A stretch of DNA of 45,150 nt, taken from assembly GCA_040143965.1 (NCBI GenBank), contig JASJQH010000027.1:1-45150 (forward strand), given 5' to 3'. A model generated the notes under the pieces. The model worked only from the letters and a program-made list of their open reading frames with translations, did not search any database and was not told where the DNA came from. Below are positions 34,048 through 44,265 of this stretch, piece by piece; position 1 is the first letter of the stretch; each line of letters begins with the position of its first letter. The stretch is from Basidiobolus ranarum. Its lineage: Eukaryota; Basidiobolomycota; Basidiobolomycetes; Basidiobolales. Both the position numbers and the translations under genes were made by a program.

Positions 34048-34127
34048 GTAACTAGATGATTAGGTAGTAAAACTGGCGATCTGTTCAGTAACTAGATGAT
34101 TAGGTAGTAAAACTGGCGATCTGTTCA
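34048..34127. repeat. 40-bp perfect tandem duplication
   Basis: Two identical adjacent 40-bp units (34048-34087 and 34088-34127) begin gtaactagatgattaggtag. They lie between Kre9-like copies 1 and 2. Confidence 0.95.
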
Positions 34128-34361
34128 CTCCGTCTAATGAGTTCAAGAAAAGGAGACAACACAGTATTTCTACAGGCAGTGAGTGAAAAACTGGATAATT
34201 TTAGTAGTCAATGTAGTGGATTTATTAGCGTGTACAAAGCATCTAGATACCGAGATTGCATACGAGTATCGATTTAGTAATATTGGTTGGCGTACATGCT
34301 CAAATAAAATCACGCTTTCTGTTTATCACCATCGGGATTTGTCAAATAGATGTTCCCATGA

Positions 34362-34471
34362 TTGTTATTCTTGGAAGTTTATTATATGAGATTGTTATTC
34401 TTGGAAGTGTTGATACAGTTTTATTATATGTTATTCTTGGAAGTGTTGATACAATTTTATTATATGTTATT
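34362..34471. repeat. tandem repeat of about 36 bp, three copies
   Basis: The unit has ttattcttggaagt followed by ttattatatg; the last two copies also contain gttgatacaa/gttgatacag. It is open in one plus-strand frame and makes an artefactual repetitive peptide, but no gene is supported. Confidence 0.88.
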
Positions 34472-34528
34472 CAATGCTCCCTTCTTACTGCAAAAATTGA
34501 AGGGTATTGTCGACAAATTGGAAATTAA

Positions 34529-35050
34529 TTATATTTGTTGGAAGGTGATGAATCCAATGAGAATCAGCATAGAGGTCATAGTAGCGCTATTAGCTATGGC
34601 GTTCGATTTCTCTCCGTTCTTGGACGAGTCTGTCCCATTTGTACTGGGGTTGCTATCAGAACCAGAGCCAGTTGTTGATTTTCCATCTGACGACACGATC
34701 TCAAAGAAGTCGCTATAATACACATCAGCAGCTACACCTACACGAATGGCGTAATCTTTGGCAGGCGCTTGAGTAGCAGGGATCTCCCACTGGTACTGGC
34801 CAGAAGCAGTATCGACATCTTTTTGAATAACGGAGACCAAGGCAAGCGATGTTTGTTTACCCTGCATAAGAGCAATATCAAACTTGCCAGACATGGCAGG
34901 GGTTTCTCCATTATCTATCCAGGTGATGATGTTCTTGGTACCAGCCTTCCAAACACTTTGTACGGGAGCAGTGATGGCAGGCTTTGCACTCGCATATGAA
35001 AGGAAAGAAGCAATCACAATTGATACAGTGGCAATGTTAGGAAGATACAT
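34529..35050 (-). CDS. Kre9/Knh1-like GPI-type surface protein, copy 2
   Basis: The single exon encodes 173 residues from the ATG at 35050; a TTG-started extension further upstream is unlikely. The signal peptide (MYLPNIATVSIVIASFLSYA) precedes an Ig-like domain almost identical in protein to copy 1 (PAITAPVQSVWKAGTKNIIT to KDYAIRVGVAADVYYSDFF). The Ser/Asn linker and hydrophobic end (MTSMLILIGFITFQQI) have diverged. The coding DNA holds a stretch of about 95 bp (near 34823-34925) that is unchanged from copy 1 even at silent sites. That points to recent duplication or gene conversion limited to the domain. Confidence 0.88.
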   Translation of the reverse strand: MYLPNIATVSIVIASFLSYASAKPAITAPVQSVWKAGTKNIITWIDNGETPAMSGKFDIALMQGKQTSLALVSVIQKDVDTASGQYQWEIPATQAPAKDYAIRVGVAADVYYSDFFEIVSSDGKSTTGSGSDSNPSTNGTDSSKNGEKSNAIANSATMTSMLILIGFITFQQI

Positions 35051-35090
35051 AGTTAAAGAGGTTTTTGAATATTTCAAGTACCGACAGTTC

Positions 35091-35100
35091 AGTTTATATA
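35091..35100 (-). promoter_or_regulatory. TATA box of Kre9-like copy 2
   Basis: TATATAAACT on the minus strand lies about 41-50 bp before the ATG. Confidence 0.5.
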
Positions 35101-35559
35101 TTCAGAAATATGCCACTACGATATCTCGTGTCATAGATGAATCTTTAAACTAAATGACAAACTTGTATCTAGTTCTGCATCATCTCAACGTCATATTTCC
35201 TCTCACCTGCAACTGAGTCATTTTAGTATTTATTGAACGCGTACTTCATGTTTTCGTGTAACATGAAAATGAAAATTCATACTACCTTACTTTGTAATAA
35301 TCTCACTAATCCATAAGATGTCATAGATCTACGAAAAACACATTGCTGGGCTCTAAAATTTCAAAAGTTGTACTAAATAGTCTTCCTGTTTATGAATATT
35401 CGTCAGGAGTAATGTTATTGGCAATGAGGATTTGCTTTAATTATTTATTGAAAGTATAACAGGCACGAAGTTGACCAAGAAATAGATTATAGAGTACTTT
35501 GAAATTTTAAATCTGCAACAGATTAAGTAAATTAGTAGAGGGTATCTAGTCACAAAAAC
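35101..35559. other. spacer between Kre9-like copies 2 and 3
   Basis: This AT-rich spacer has no gene or further Kre9-like fragment that I can see. Confidence 0.4.
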
Positions 35560-36375
35560 TTAGATTAACTGCGTAATAACGCATCCAACAACCATTAGCG
35601 TTGAGATAAATGAAATTCCGATAGCTGGGCTACCTGAAATATCGGTAGGAGTGTGGGATGGTTGGAGAGGGTCAGGGGTTATAGAGCTAGAGCTTGACGT
35701 CTGAGCAACCGAGGTGATTTCGGAAGTACTGGCAGGTGTTGGAGTAGATTCACTAGTACTGGAGGCGATAAAAGTGCTTTCAGCAACGCTGCTGGTGGAT
35801 TTAGCACTTGTAGCTTCGGTGCTAGCAGCTGAGGTAGCTTCACTAATACTACTAGAGTCAATAGCGGTAGTGCTAGAGCTGATTTCGCTGGTGCTATTAT
35901 CGCTGTTAGTACTACTACTGCTGCTAGTGGTACTGGTGCTGGTGCTGGTACTAGTACTGATACTGGTACTGGTGCTGGTACTCTCAGGCACAGATTCACT
36001 AGACTCTTCATTATCTGAAAGAATTTCGAAGTAAGGGCTGTAGGTAATGTTGGGCGAAATGCCAATTTGGATAGCGTAGTCCTTTCCAGAAGCTTGAGAA
36101 ACTGGGATATCCCACTTGAATTGACCAGAAGCAGTATCCACTCCGGTTGCAATATTTCCCATTTGTTGGAGTGAAGAAGCTTTTCCCTGCACCAAAGCTA
36201 AATCAACTTTGTCTGGATAAGGCATTCCATCTTGATTATCGTACCAGGTAATGATGTTTGTTGTTCCAGCCTTCCATTGAGCGCCAAGAGGAGAACTGAT
36301 GGCGGGGCTAGCATCCACGTAGGTAGCAATGGAACTGACAACAGTTAGCAGAGTAGCAAGACTTGAGAGTTGCAT
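35560..36375 (-). CDS. Kre9/Knh1-like GPI-type protein with long Ser/Thr stalk, copy 3
   Basis: The single exon encodes 271 residues. The signal peptide (MQLSSLATLLTVVSSIATYV) and Ig-like domain (PAISSPLGAQWKAGTTNIIT to KDYAIQIGISPNITYSPYF) resemble copy 4 more than copies 1 and 2. A stalk of about 110 residues is almost entirely Ser, Thr, Ala and Glu, with an (ST)n run encoded by a degenerate gtactggtgctggtact minisatellite (about 35925-35985, minus strand coding). It should be heavily O-mannosylated. A hydrophobic tail (GISFISTLMVVGCVITQLI) suggests GPI anchoring. Plus- and minus-strand open frames overlapping the stalk are shadows of its simple sequence. Confidence 0.88.
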   Translation of the reverse strand: MQLSSLATLLTVVSSIATYVDASPAISSPLGAQWKAGTTNIITWYDNQDGMPYPDKVDLALVQGKASSLQQMGNIATGVDTASGQFKWDIPVSQASGKDYAIQIGISPNITYSPYFEILSDNEESSESVPESTSTSTSISTSTSTSTSTTSSSSSTNSDNSTSEISSSTTAIDSSSISEATSAASTEATSAKSTSSVAESTFIASSTSESTPTPASTSEITSVAQTSSSSSITPDPLQPSHTPTDISGSPAIGISFISTLMVVGCVITQLI

Positions 36376-36418
36376 TTTTTTAGAGTGGAATGTAAGCAGG
36401 ACTGAAATACTTCAAGTA

Positions 36419-36428
36419 CTTATATATA
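36419..36428 (-). promoter_or_regulatory. TATA box of Kre9-like copy 3
   Basis: TATATATAAG on the minus strand lies about 44 bp before the start codon. Confidence 0.5.
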
Positions 36429-37887
36429 TGATATATATTCAAGGTTATATTAGAATGGAACAAATCGAGCATTCAAAAACCTATTTTAGTCAACTAGTAG
36501 GTGGCTGAATTGGGGTTAGAAACTAAATAAGACAAAATAGGCTCAATAGATTTAGGTTCAGATTTACCTCGCCAAGAGATAATCACTCTACACGGATGTT
36601 CTAATTCCGTAACAGATTTAGTAAACAACTTGGATAATTAGTAGAACAAAGGTCAAAGATGAAAGTACAGTTTGGGTTTAATTGATTCCTAAACCATCAT
36701 TTTCGCTCATGTACTTTGCTCTGGACCTACGCGAATTCATATCCAATTCCCATACAGAATCCACACCAGCCATTATTGATCTCAGTTAATCTCCTGAGAA
36801 TAAAGTTTACTATGAGTTTCTTTAAAATATCAACGATAAACCATTTATGGGGATGCACTTATTTATAGAAATCTCCATCTCAATTTGGAAACCGTGTCGA
36901 GCTTTAACTGAAAATTGTAGCAATTCTTCTAACTTATATGAGACTCAAATCTCATACTTTGTTCTAAATTGGTAGTGGAATAACCTATTTGACAACCGAT
37001 AGTGTCAATACCGAAGTTGTGGTGGTACAGTTGGTAAAGTCTCCAGTATTTATACACATAAAATAATGGCTTGAGTAAGTGTTTTACAATCCAACGTGCT
37101 TGGTTTAGCTATGCGAACGTCGTAGTAGGGCATTCGAAGCTTATACATATATTCCGTCTCTTGAGTGGTTGTAATATCTTGAATTGGTGAGAAGTGATAT
37201 TTACTCATCTAATATATATATATATAGGTTTGTTTTACACACAAGTAGTTAATTTTCAATTCGATATTGGCAGATGCAATCTTTCATAATCTTCTGCTTA
37301 GAACCAGATATATAATTGCTTATTGAAATGTAAGCCAGCCTAGCTAATAACCACGATTCAGTGTGGATGATACTGGATTCATTTATACTGGATACATTTT
37401 CCATATCTGATTGTGCATATCTGAATGGAATGAAATTTCTATATATGGGTTAAAATCCTAATCTTGCCAAATACGAAATGAATGTTAGGATTACATCGCA
37501 AAGTGATAGTGTATATATGTTTATATTATGTAGATAGTCTCTCTTGTAGGACCTTTCAATTAGTCTTTAAATACTTAGTTAGACCCAAACGATCTTTTGA
37601 CTGCGCAGATCACTAAGTACTCATGTATTACTATAGTTAATTGAATCCCAAATGTTGTAGAATCTAACACCATAAAGAGCCAAGAAAGATTATAAGATAT
37701 GAAGATAATTGTTCGTGTGAATCAGCTGCTTGTGTATATATAGTTTTACCATAAAAGAGAGAAGTGTTCATTGAAAAAAGTACGTTGGATAGGGTTAGGG
37801 TTAGAGTTAGCTCACTTGCATAATCTCTGTGGATTGAGAATTACTAGTTGAATAATATTAAACGTCACTTATGTATTTTACTATGTT
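36429..37887. other. long spacer between Kre9-like copies 3 and 4
   Basis: I find no gene and no recognisable extra Kre9-like remnant. A TA microsatellite lies at about 37211-37226, and a telomere-like tract agggttagggttagagttag at 37791-37810. Confidence 0.45.
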
Positions 37888-38553
37888 CTAAATTAGTTGA
37901 GCAATAACCCACCCAACACCAGTTAGTGCCGAAACAAAGGAAGCTACATTAGTCGAACTACCCGAGGTGTTTCCATTGGTAGGTGAAGAAGGATTGGAGG
38001 GTGTTTTGGTAGTGCTTGAGATTTTAGAAGCCTCAGAAATTGTACTACCGGATGGCGTTGTAACTGCTTCACTAGTGGCATGTGTAGTTTCGCTGACACT
38101 GTTGGTGGATTCAACGCTAGAGATGTCGGTGCTGGTGACTGAGGTGGCTTCACTACTACTCTCGGGAACTGATTTACTGGAGTTTCCGTTAGCCACAACA
38201 ATCTCGAAGTAGGGACTGTAGAAAATGTTGGGCAGAACGCCGATTCGAATAGCATAATCACTTCCAGGAACTTGAGCGGCTGGGATGTCCCATATGAATT
38301 GACCAGAGGCGGTATCCACTTCGGTTGCAATATTTCCGACTTCTTGAAGCGAAGTAGGCTTGCCTTGCATCAAAGACAGATTAACTTTGTCAGGAGAAGA
38401 TTTCCCATCTTGATTATCGATCCAGGTAATAACGTTGGCTGTTCCAGCCTTCCATTGAACTTGAAGAGGGGAAGTAATGGCGGGACTGGCATCCACGTAG
38501 ATAGAAATAGAGCTGAGAGCAGTTAGCAGAGTAGCGAGGCCAGAGAGTTGCAT
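37888..38553 (-). CDS. Kre9/Knh1-like GPI-type surface protein, copy 4
   Basis: The single exon encodes 221 residues. The signal peptide (MQLSGLATLLTALSSISIYV) and Ig-like domain (PAITSPLQVQWKAGTANVIT, DKVNLSLMQGKPTSL, DYAIRIGVLPNIFYSPYF) are closest to copy 3. A Ser/Thr-rich stalk of about 70 residues and a hydrophobic tail (VASFVSALTGVGWVIAQLI) complete the surface-protein layout. A TATA box lies about 60 bp upstream, and a TTAGGGTTAGGG tract about 330 bp upstream (38880-38891). It is the first gene of the array in direction of transcription. Confidence 0.88.
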   Translation of the reverse strand: MQLSGLATLLTALSSISIYVDASPAITSPLQVQWKAGTANVITWIDNQDGKSSPDKVNLSLMQGKPTSLQEVGNIATEVDTASGQFIWDIPAAQVPGSDYAIRIGVLPNIFYSPYFEIVVANGNSSKSVPESSSEATSVTSTDISSVESTNSVSETTHATSEAVTTPSGSTISEASKISSTTKTPSNPSSPTNGNTSGSSTNVASFVSALTGVGWVIAQLI

Positions 38554-38610
38554 CTTTTAGGATTGAAATGAAAAGGTTAACCGCAAGTCGAATATATCAA
38601 ACAGGCATCC

Positions 38611-38620
38611 TTTTTATAAG
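38611..38620 (-). promoter_or_regulatory. TATA box of Kre9-like copy 4
   Basis: CTTATAAAAA on the minus strand gives a TATAAAAA core about 58-67 bp before the ATG. Confidence 0.5.
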
Positions 38621-39156
38621 GATAGACCATCGTAATATCCAACTATCATTCTATGACCTAAGCTTTACTTCGTTTCTTCATTGACCCTAGACTTCGGCGG
38701 AAGCACCATCACTTTTCACCATTTTGGAGTATTGGTAATAACTATCCAATTAACTAGAACTAACAATATGGCAAATTCCACTTTCATCATATCCGCCCTG
38801 AGATCCCAGATTTAGAAGAGACAACGCTGGATCGATTCTGTTCTTAGGATGATGATGATTACGATCTGTCAAAACTTGCTTAGGGTTAGGGCTAGATAAG
38901 ATATTAGGTTAGGATCTACTTGCTACTGTTGATCAAGTAGGGATCCCTCTTATTTCGTAATATTAGAGACTTGCCACAAACCAACAATATATGGCTGATA
39001 AATACATTAATAATTTAATCATTTCTCATACGAAATGACCGATCATTTATATGGAGAATTGTGAATAAGGAGTCGACTATGACAAGATTTTGTTTGGTGA
39101 GATGGTAATGAGTGTACAAATAACTGTTGCTATGTAGATGCTAGTTTTGTAAATGT
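38621..39156. other. intergenic region between Kre9-like copy 4 and cytochrome c1
   Basis: It contains TTAGGGTTAGGG at 38880-38891 and related ttaggttagg copies just after. No gene is visible. Confidence 0.45.
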
Positions 39157-40146
39157 TTACTTAGGTGGGTTGTAGATAATTTTTCTATTCTTAAGTACGC
39201 TCCACTTGTAACGTTTGAGCCAGATGGAGATAACAAACAATCCGGAGAGAATGGCTACAGCCTTGAGACCAAGTTTCTTACGCTCATCGTGCTCGGGCTC
39301 AGATGCCCAAGAAAGGAAAGTACTGACATCCTTGGCCATCTGGGAAGTGGTGGCGGGAGTACCATCTTCGTACTCAACTAAACCATCATATAAAACTCTG
39401 GCCATAGCAATTGCACCACCGGGGAAATAAGGATTATAATTAAGTCCCTCACGTACTTCAACACCAGCTGGTGGGTCATAATAACCAGTTAAGAGGGCGA
39501 AAATATAATCCGCTCCTCCGTGTCTTCCCTTGACAATTAAACTAAGATCTGGTGGGTAGGCACCAGCATTACCTGCTCTAGCTGCTTCTTCGTTAGGGTA
39601 AGGGCGGGGGAAGTAATCAGAGGGTTTACCAGGTCTTTCAAACATATCGCCAACATCGTTGGGACCATCTTGAACTTCGATTTCTTCAGCTAAAGCCTTA
39701 ACCTCATCTTCTGTGTGTGAAACATCAATTAAGTTACGGAAGGCAATGCGATCCAAAGAATGGCAAGTGGAGCAAACTTCCTTATACACTTGGTAACCAC
39801 GACGAATTGAGGCATGATCAAAAGTACTCAATGGGTTATTGTGAGCCCAAGGGAAGGAAGGGGGATGAAGTCCTTCACCAGAAGCATCAGCATGAACATT
39901 GCTCTCGAAGTACGAATATGTTGCAATACCAGACACAGCAGTGGCAGCAGCAATGGTGCCAATACGAGAGTAAACATTCTATTCAAAAGGAAAAAACTTA
40001 ATATACGCAGTACCAACCAAATGGTGTAAACAGGGGATACCTACAGATTCGATGGCAGCGGAGTGAGTGGAAGCAAAACGAACTTGCTTCGCTCCATAAG
40101 GTATGGCTCTTTTCAAAGCGTTAGAGGTGGCAAATCTGAAGAACAT
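39157..40146 (-). CDS. CYT1: cytochrome c1, heme protein of respiratory complex III
   Basis: Two exons (40146-40045 and 39978-39157) give 307 residues. The ATG is chosen because the upstream frame starts only with TTG, and [20 protein letters not shown] makes a good mitochondrial presequence. A second hydrophobic sorting segment ([19 protein letters not shown]) precedes the mature start. The heme-binding CXXCH is CSTCH, within [20 protein letters not shown]. The axial Met region is [17 protein letters not shown], and the C-terminal anchor helix is [19 protein letters not shown]. It transfers electrons from the Rieske protein to cytochrome c on the intermembrane-space side. All key residues look intact. 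Confidence 0.97.
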
Positions 40147-40772
40147 GCCGGTAACGAAGGAGTGGTAGTAGGTAGAGAATAGAGGAAAGTGAAGTATTGA
40201 CAAGAGGGTAAGTTGGAGAGTAAGAAATTTGAGTTAGATTTACACTGAAAAGGCCACTTCTCAAATCAATGAAGACGACAATAGAAAATGAGGGTTCAGG
40301 TGAAAGTGTGAAATTTTTAAATTACTAAGTTTAATCAAAACCCCGACCGATTTTTCTCCCCGTACTTTGACAAAGTTCTTGGGGTGCTTGATTGGTAGAA
40401 TAAGTGTGGGGCCAACACGGGGGATTCAGCAAGCAGATTTATTTTAACGAAGTTTAATTATTGCGGGACACCACACTTATCTCCAGATGCCTATTAGTTA
40501 TTATCATTAGCTAGTAGATAAAGTAGAAATTAGAGTTTAACTAAACGATCTGGAAGATTATTTACTAGTTTAGAAAGCTCAGAAAACTGGAGTAGATAAA
40601 CCGACAGATACATGGGGGTAAATGAGTTGAGGTCAGTGCGCGTGGTTTGAGTTGACGCTGTACCAATTTGGGAGTTAGATCGACAGTAAATTTACAGATA
40701 GAGAGACTTCCACTTCACTTGTATTTAGAGTCTTTTGATCAGGAATAGGGCCAACTACTGACAATCGATTTT
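40147..40772. other. upstream region of cytochrome c1
   Basis: It contains the CYT1 promoter and gene-poor DNA. Nothing further can be supported. Confidence 0.4.
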
Positions 40773-41084
40773 ATGAGTTTTAGTGAGCATATTTCCCACT
40801 TTATCATTGATTATTCTTTATTTCAGGACTTTCCTCTGGGGTGTTGGCTAAACTACACTCAAGTAGATTTCTACTTATTTTGTGATAAACCTAAACCACA
40901 TTGGACTTCATATCCAAGCAAAGATATGCGGAATCGTTTAGTGCTGGAATCTATATATTTGCTGATAAATGACGTATCAACAAATATAATTCCGCACTAT
41001 AAAGAAAATAGCGCATTCCATGAAGGTGTAATAATTCCACACTATAAAGAAAATAGCGCATTCCATGAAGGTGCATTCTTGTAG
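40773..41084 (+). CDS. possible 103-residue protein with an in-frame repeat
   Basis: The ATG frame encodes 103 residues. The N-terminal part is rich in aromatic residues (HFIIDYSLFQDFPLGCWLNY); the C-terminus contains IIPHYKENSAFHEG twice because a 45-bp tandem duplication (40986-41073) preserves frame. I recognise no family. The frame may be chance in a gene-poor stretch; the absence of stop codons across the duplicated part is weak support. Confidence 0.3.
   Translation: MSFSEHISHFIIDYSLFQDFPLGCWLNYTQVDFYLFCDKPKPHWTSYPSKDMRNRLVLESIYLLINDVSTNIIPHYKENSAFHEGVIIPHYKENSAFHEGAFL
40986..41073. repeat. 45-bp tandem duplication
   Basis: Units 40986-41030 and 41031-41073 differ at only one or two positions (ataattccgcactataaag against ataattccacactataaag). 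Confidence 0.93.
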
Positions 41085-41981
41085 CTATTCATTATCTTGA
41101 CTTTGATGCGCATCTCAGTCTTATTACTGTTTCATCAAGACTTGCATATGTTCCTGAACCTCCTTTTTCAAGTTTATGCATCAAATAACAAACAAATCGT
41201 ACTCTTTTTACACATCAAATAAATTTGTCAGATAGCTGATTTTATCCCCAATTTAAGAAACCGCCTATGTGATATGGTATAGGAGAAGATCTACAGCCTG
41301 AACAAATGTTATAGTAGGTATGATACTATGATATAGTCTAAAAACACCATGTAAAGTACTCAGTGAATGCTGAAGCAACCAGGAGAACGAGAGTAGCAGC
41401 ACACTTCACGATTCTTCGCAAGATATTTGGTATAAGAGAAAGGATGAGAGGTAAATGTGAAGAATATTGAATACAGAATACCAGACTAAAGATGAAATTA
41501 TCTACCTACTTGCCATCTCCTTACTTTCGTCAGTGAATGCTACCGCTATTTCTCTACCTATTATTTTGTATTCCATTACATAAATCTCCGATCTGTTCTA
41601 CATCTTAAATAAAATGTTACTCACGTATTGATATAAATCTAACATTCCTCAAAACAGTTTTTTACTTTCAGAAGTATACACTCATCTTGACGTTTACAGG
41701 CCAAATAAATCATGCAAGTAAACTTTCAAATGCCCTTGTTGTAGTATGTAATTTGATGTAATATACAAGGGTAGTTAAGGGTAGTCAAGGGTAGCCAGTT
41801 TGAGGGGATCTATGAAATAATTCGAGTATTAGACATGGGTAGCGCAATCAGCACGAGTTGGTTGTTTATTTGAAATTCTGTCATCTCAATTTAATAAGGT
41901 TGAGGCTTGCCACGTATCATCAAATAGATCACGTGTAGAAGGTGGCTTATATTAACAAGACAACCGAGAGAATAACCTTTG
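41085..41981. other. upstream region of the paraoxonase-like gene
   Basis: No gene is visible. Three copies of a 10-bp unit around aagggtagt lie at 41766-41795, about 190 bp before the next start codon. The minus-strand frame at 41891-42076 overlaps the next gene and is a shadow. Confidence 0.4.
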
Positions 41982-43279
41982 ATGTTGCTATACGTATTCA
42001 TAGGGTTTCTGGCAGTTTTAGGTGGAGTGTTGTATTCACCATTAAATGAATTATGGGAAGTTACCGGAGTAAACAAACCACTACCTGCTCAAGCAATCCC
42101 TACTGGCTGTACACTATTGAAAGGTAATCTACTCATTTTGTTTGTTTTGTAATTAAAAAACTTATTCTTCATTGAATAGAGCTCCAAGCTTGTGAAGATA
42201 TTCACATTCATCACAGTACAGCTACAGCCTTTCTAACCTGTGGTGAACCTCAAAGAAGACTGCAGTGGTATCCTCCCATTCAGAAGCTAGACAAAGCTGG
42301 AGCTAAGAAAGACTATTTCGTAAAATATGATTTGACAGTAAGCCTTTTATTTGCTAAAGTTGTATCTACGGTTCACAACACTAATCCAACGTAAACAATT
42401 TAAAGACAGATACTTATCAAACTTTGAAAGTGCTTAATTTTCCTTCTACTGAATTATCACTTCATGGAATTGGCATGCGCGAGAATCCAGAAAACCCCAA
42501 AGAACTTATTCTGGCAGCAGTAAACCACCGCACCTCTGGCTCAGTAATCGAAATATTCATGCATTCAATTGGAAGTGATGAGTTGGTACACGTGGAGACA
42601 GTGGTACACGAGCTTATACATTCCCCGAATGATATAGTGGTACTCTCTAAGAATGAGTTTTATGTTACTAATGATTCACCACCTGGTCTGCCTCAATGGG
42701 CAAAAGTAGTAAATGGTAAATACCATGCTTTGTTGGTAAAAAAAGGTCTCCTAACTTTTTGTTTATGTAGTTCTTGCTCCTCCTTATACTTCCATTGTCC
42801 ATCGCTCCTCCTCTGGAGAAGTGCGCACTGTCGCAACGCTCCGCGGTGCTAACGGAATGACCGCTAATCATGATGCAAGCCTCCTATACGTTAGTTCATG
42901 TGGTATTGGTCATTTAAATGTCTACGAAAGAAGCTCAAACACTGGCGCCTTGGAGCTCACTAATGTAATCAAAACTGGGCACATAATCGATAATCCTAGC
43001 GTAGATTATAATACTGGAGAATTATACGTCACCGGACCTACAAATGGTCTTCTCAATCTGAAGTCATTTAGTACATTGGGTGTTCAAGTGCCCTTCCAGG
43101 TGTCAAAAATCATCAATAACACTGACAGCGATTCATTCTACGGTATAAGATACAAGTCGCATCCATTCATATCTGGAATCGCGCCAGGAATGGCTACCGT
43201 TAGTGTCGTTGATTCAAAACTAGGCAAAGCACTAATTGGTGGCTTTAATATGCAGGGAACATTTGTATGCAAAATCTAA
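41982..43279 (+). CDS. paraoxonase/arylesterase-like beta-propeller protein
   Basis: Four exons (41982-42123, 42180-42337, 42406-42715, 42771-43279) give 372 residues, near the PON length of 355. An N-terminal hydrophobic segment (MLLYVFIGFLAVLGGVLY) is a signal or membrane anchor, as in PONs. Family positions follow in order: LHGIGM, LAAVNHRTSGSVIEIF, LIHSPNDIVVLSKNEFYVTND, GANGMTANHDASLLYVS, GHLNVYERS, DNPSVDYNTGELYVTG and a final LGKALIGGF. The NDI, NDS and DN residues correspond to the calcium-coordinating and active-site positions of PON1. A lactonase or esterase is likely, acting in the secretory route or outside the cell. The substrate is unknown. Confidence 0.87.
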
Positions 43280-43734
43280 AACTTAGTACGATTATTTTTT
43301 ACATTCAATATTTGCCATATCAGTTTTCTCAATACATTTGCTATTTGGTTAGTTAATCAAATTGAATGTGATAATAATAAAGTCAATCAAATACAAATAC
43401 CTTGTGTCAAAAAGATAAAATCAATAATTCCAATTAAACTACTATTTTACTATAGATCAGGATGATTTCCCTTGAATTGTTGCCAGCAAGTTTGATCTCA
43501 CAAGCATTGAAAACAGTAATCGGTGGAAAGAGAGGAAATAAAAACTGAGGTTGGGAGGAGGAAATACACTAAGTAATGTAGTCTTTATTTAAATATGTTT
43601 TCAACCTAAATGAAGAGACATCTGGAATATTGACCTGCAAATTTTAACAGAGAGGTTTGATACTGAGCAACATATTCAATTTCCGCAGTTGAAAAGATAG
43701 TGTTGAGTAGGAAAATGGCAACCATTTTGCCTAT
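43280..43734. other. convergent intergenic region
   Basis: This AT-rich 3' space separates two convergent genes. No gene or structure is seen. Confidence 0.4.
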
Positions 43735-44019
43735 TTACAGTTCTACCAGACAGCACTGTACTAAAGACAATTGTGTTAAATCTACGGATTCGATCCAGCC
43801 AATTTCGTATGGTGTTTCGTGAAGAACTGTTTTTATACCTATCTCGTAGTTATATAACGTTACTTCGGTACCATTAACATTTAAAGTAAGATCATCGTTC
43901 GCATTTAAACTAGATACCGCTTTTTGTAACTGAGTTGACAGAGAGGCTTCTCTGGCAGTACAAAGATACACTTTGTCTTTATAGTCCAAAACTGCCCAAA
44001 GCATACTCTTTTTTTCCAT
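43735..44019 (-). CDS. 94-residue protein of unknown function
   Basis: The ATG-started frame encodes MEKKSMLWAVLDYKDKVYLC and continues with alternating hydrophobic and polar residues (LTLNVNGTEVTLYNYEIGIK, then ETPYEIGWIESVDLTQ). That suggests a compact beta-rich fold. There is no signal peptide or membrane segment. I do not recognise the family. The balanced composition and clear ATG make a real gene more likely than chance, but an extra exon cannot be excluded. It converges with the paraoxonase-like gene. Confidence 0.5.
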   Translation of the reverse strand: MEKKSMLWAVLDYKDKVYLCTAREASLSTQLQKAVSSLNANDDLTLNVNGTEVTLYNYEIGIKTVLHETPYEIGWIESVDLTQLSLVQCCLVEL

Positions 44020-44204
44020 TCTTTAACGACGCTATTATTGCAAATTGGGAGTTTGCAAGTATTATTTATACAATCTTATAACTTATTTTTGTTTTTATGA
44101 ATTGAGAGCTTTCGTCCCGAAAGTGCCAATATGAAATAGGTCTAGATGTGAAAACAACCTAAGGAATGTGAGATGGGAGTATGAAGTAGTTTGTTGATTA
44201 GACG

Positions 44205-44265
44205 GAGGCACATTAACTTAGTTTAAATGGTCATTTTTCCAAAATCATATGTAATAATGTGCCTC
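44205..44265. repeat. perfect 11-bp inverted repeat, 61 bp overall
   Basis: Arms gaggcacatta (44205-44215) and taatgtgcctc (44255-44265) enclose a 39-bp AT-rich spacer. No flanking target-site duplication is evident. It could be a very small MITE or a transcribed hairpin. Confidence 0.8.

Noticed and set aside
34362-34718. 118-codon plus-strand frame
   Set aside because: Its first half is the 36-bp tandem repeat and its second half is antisense to Kre9-like copy 2.
35679-36152. Overlapping frames of 157 and 106 codons in the Kre9-like copy 3 stalk
   Set aside because: Low-complexity Val/Leu/Pro strings produced by out-of-frame reading of the Ser/Thr repeat.
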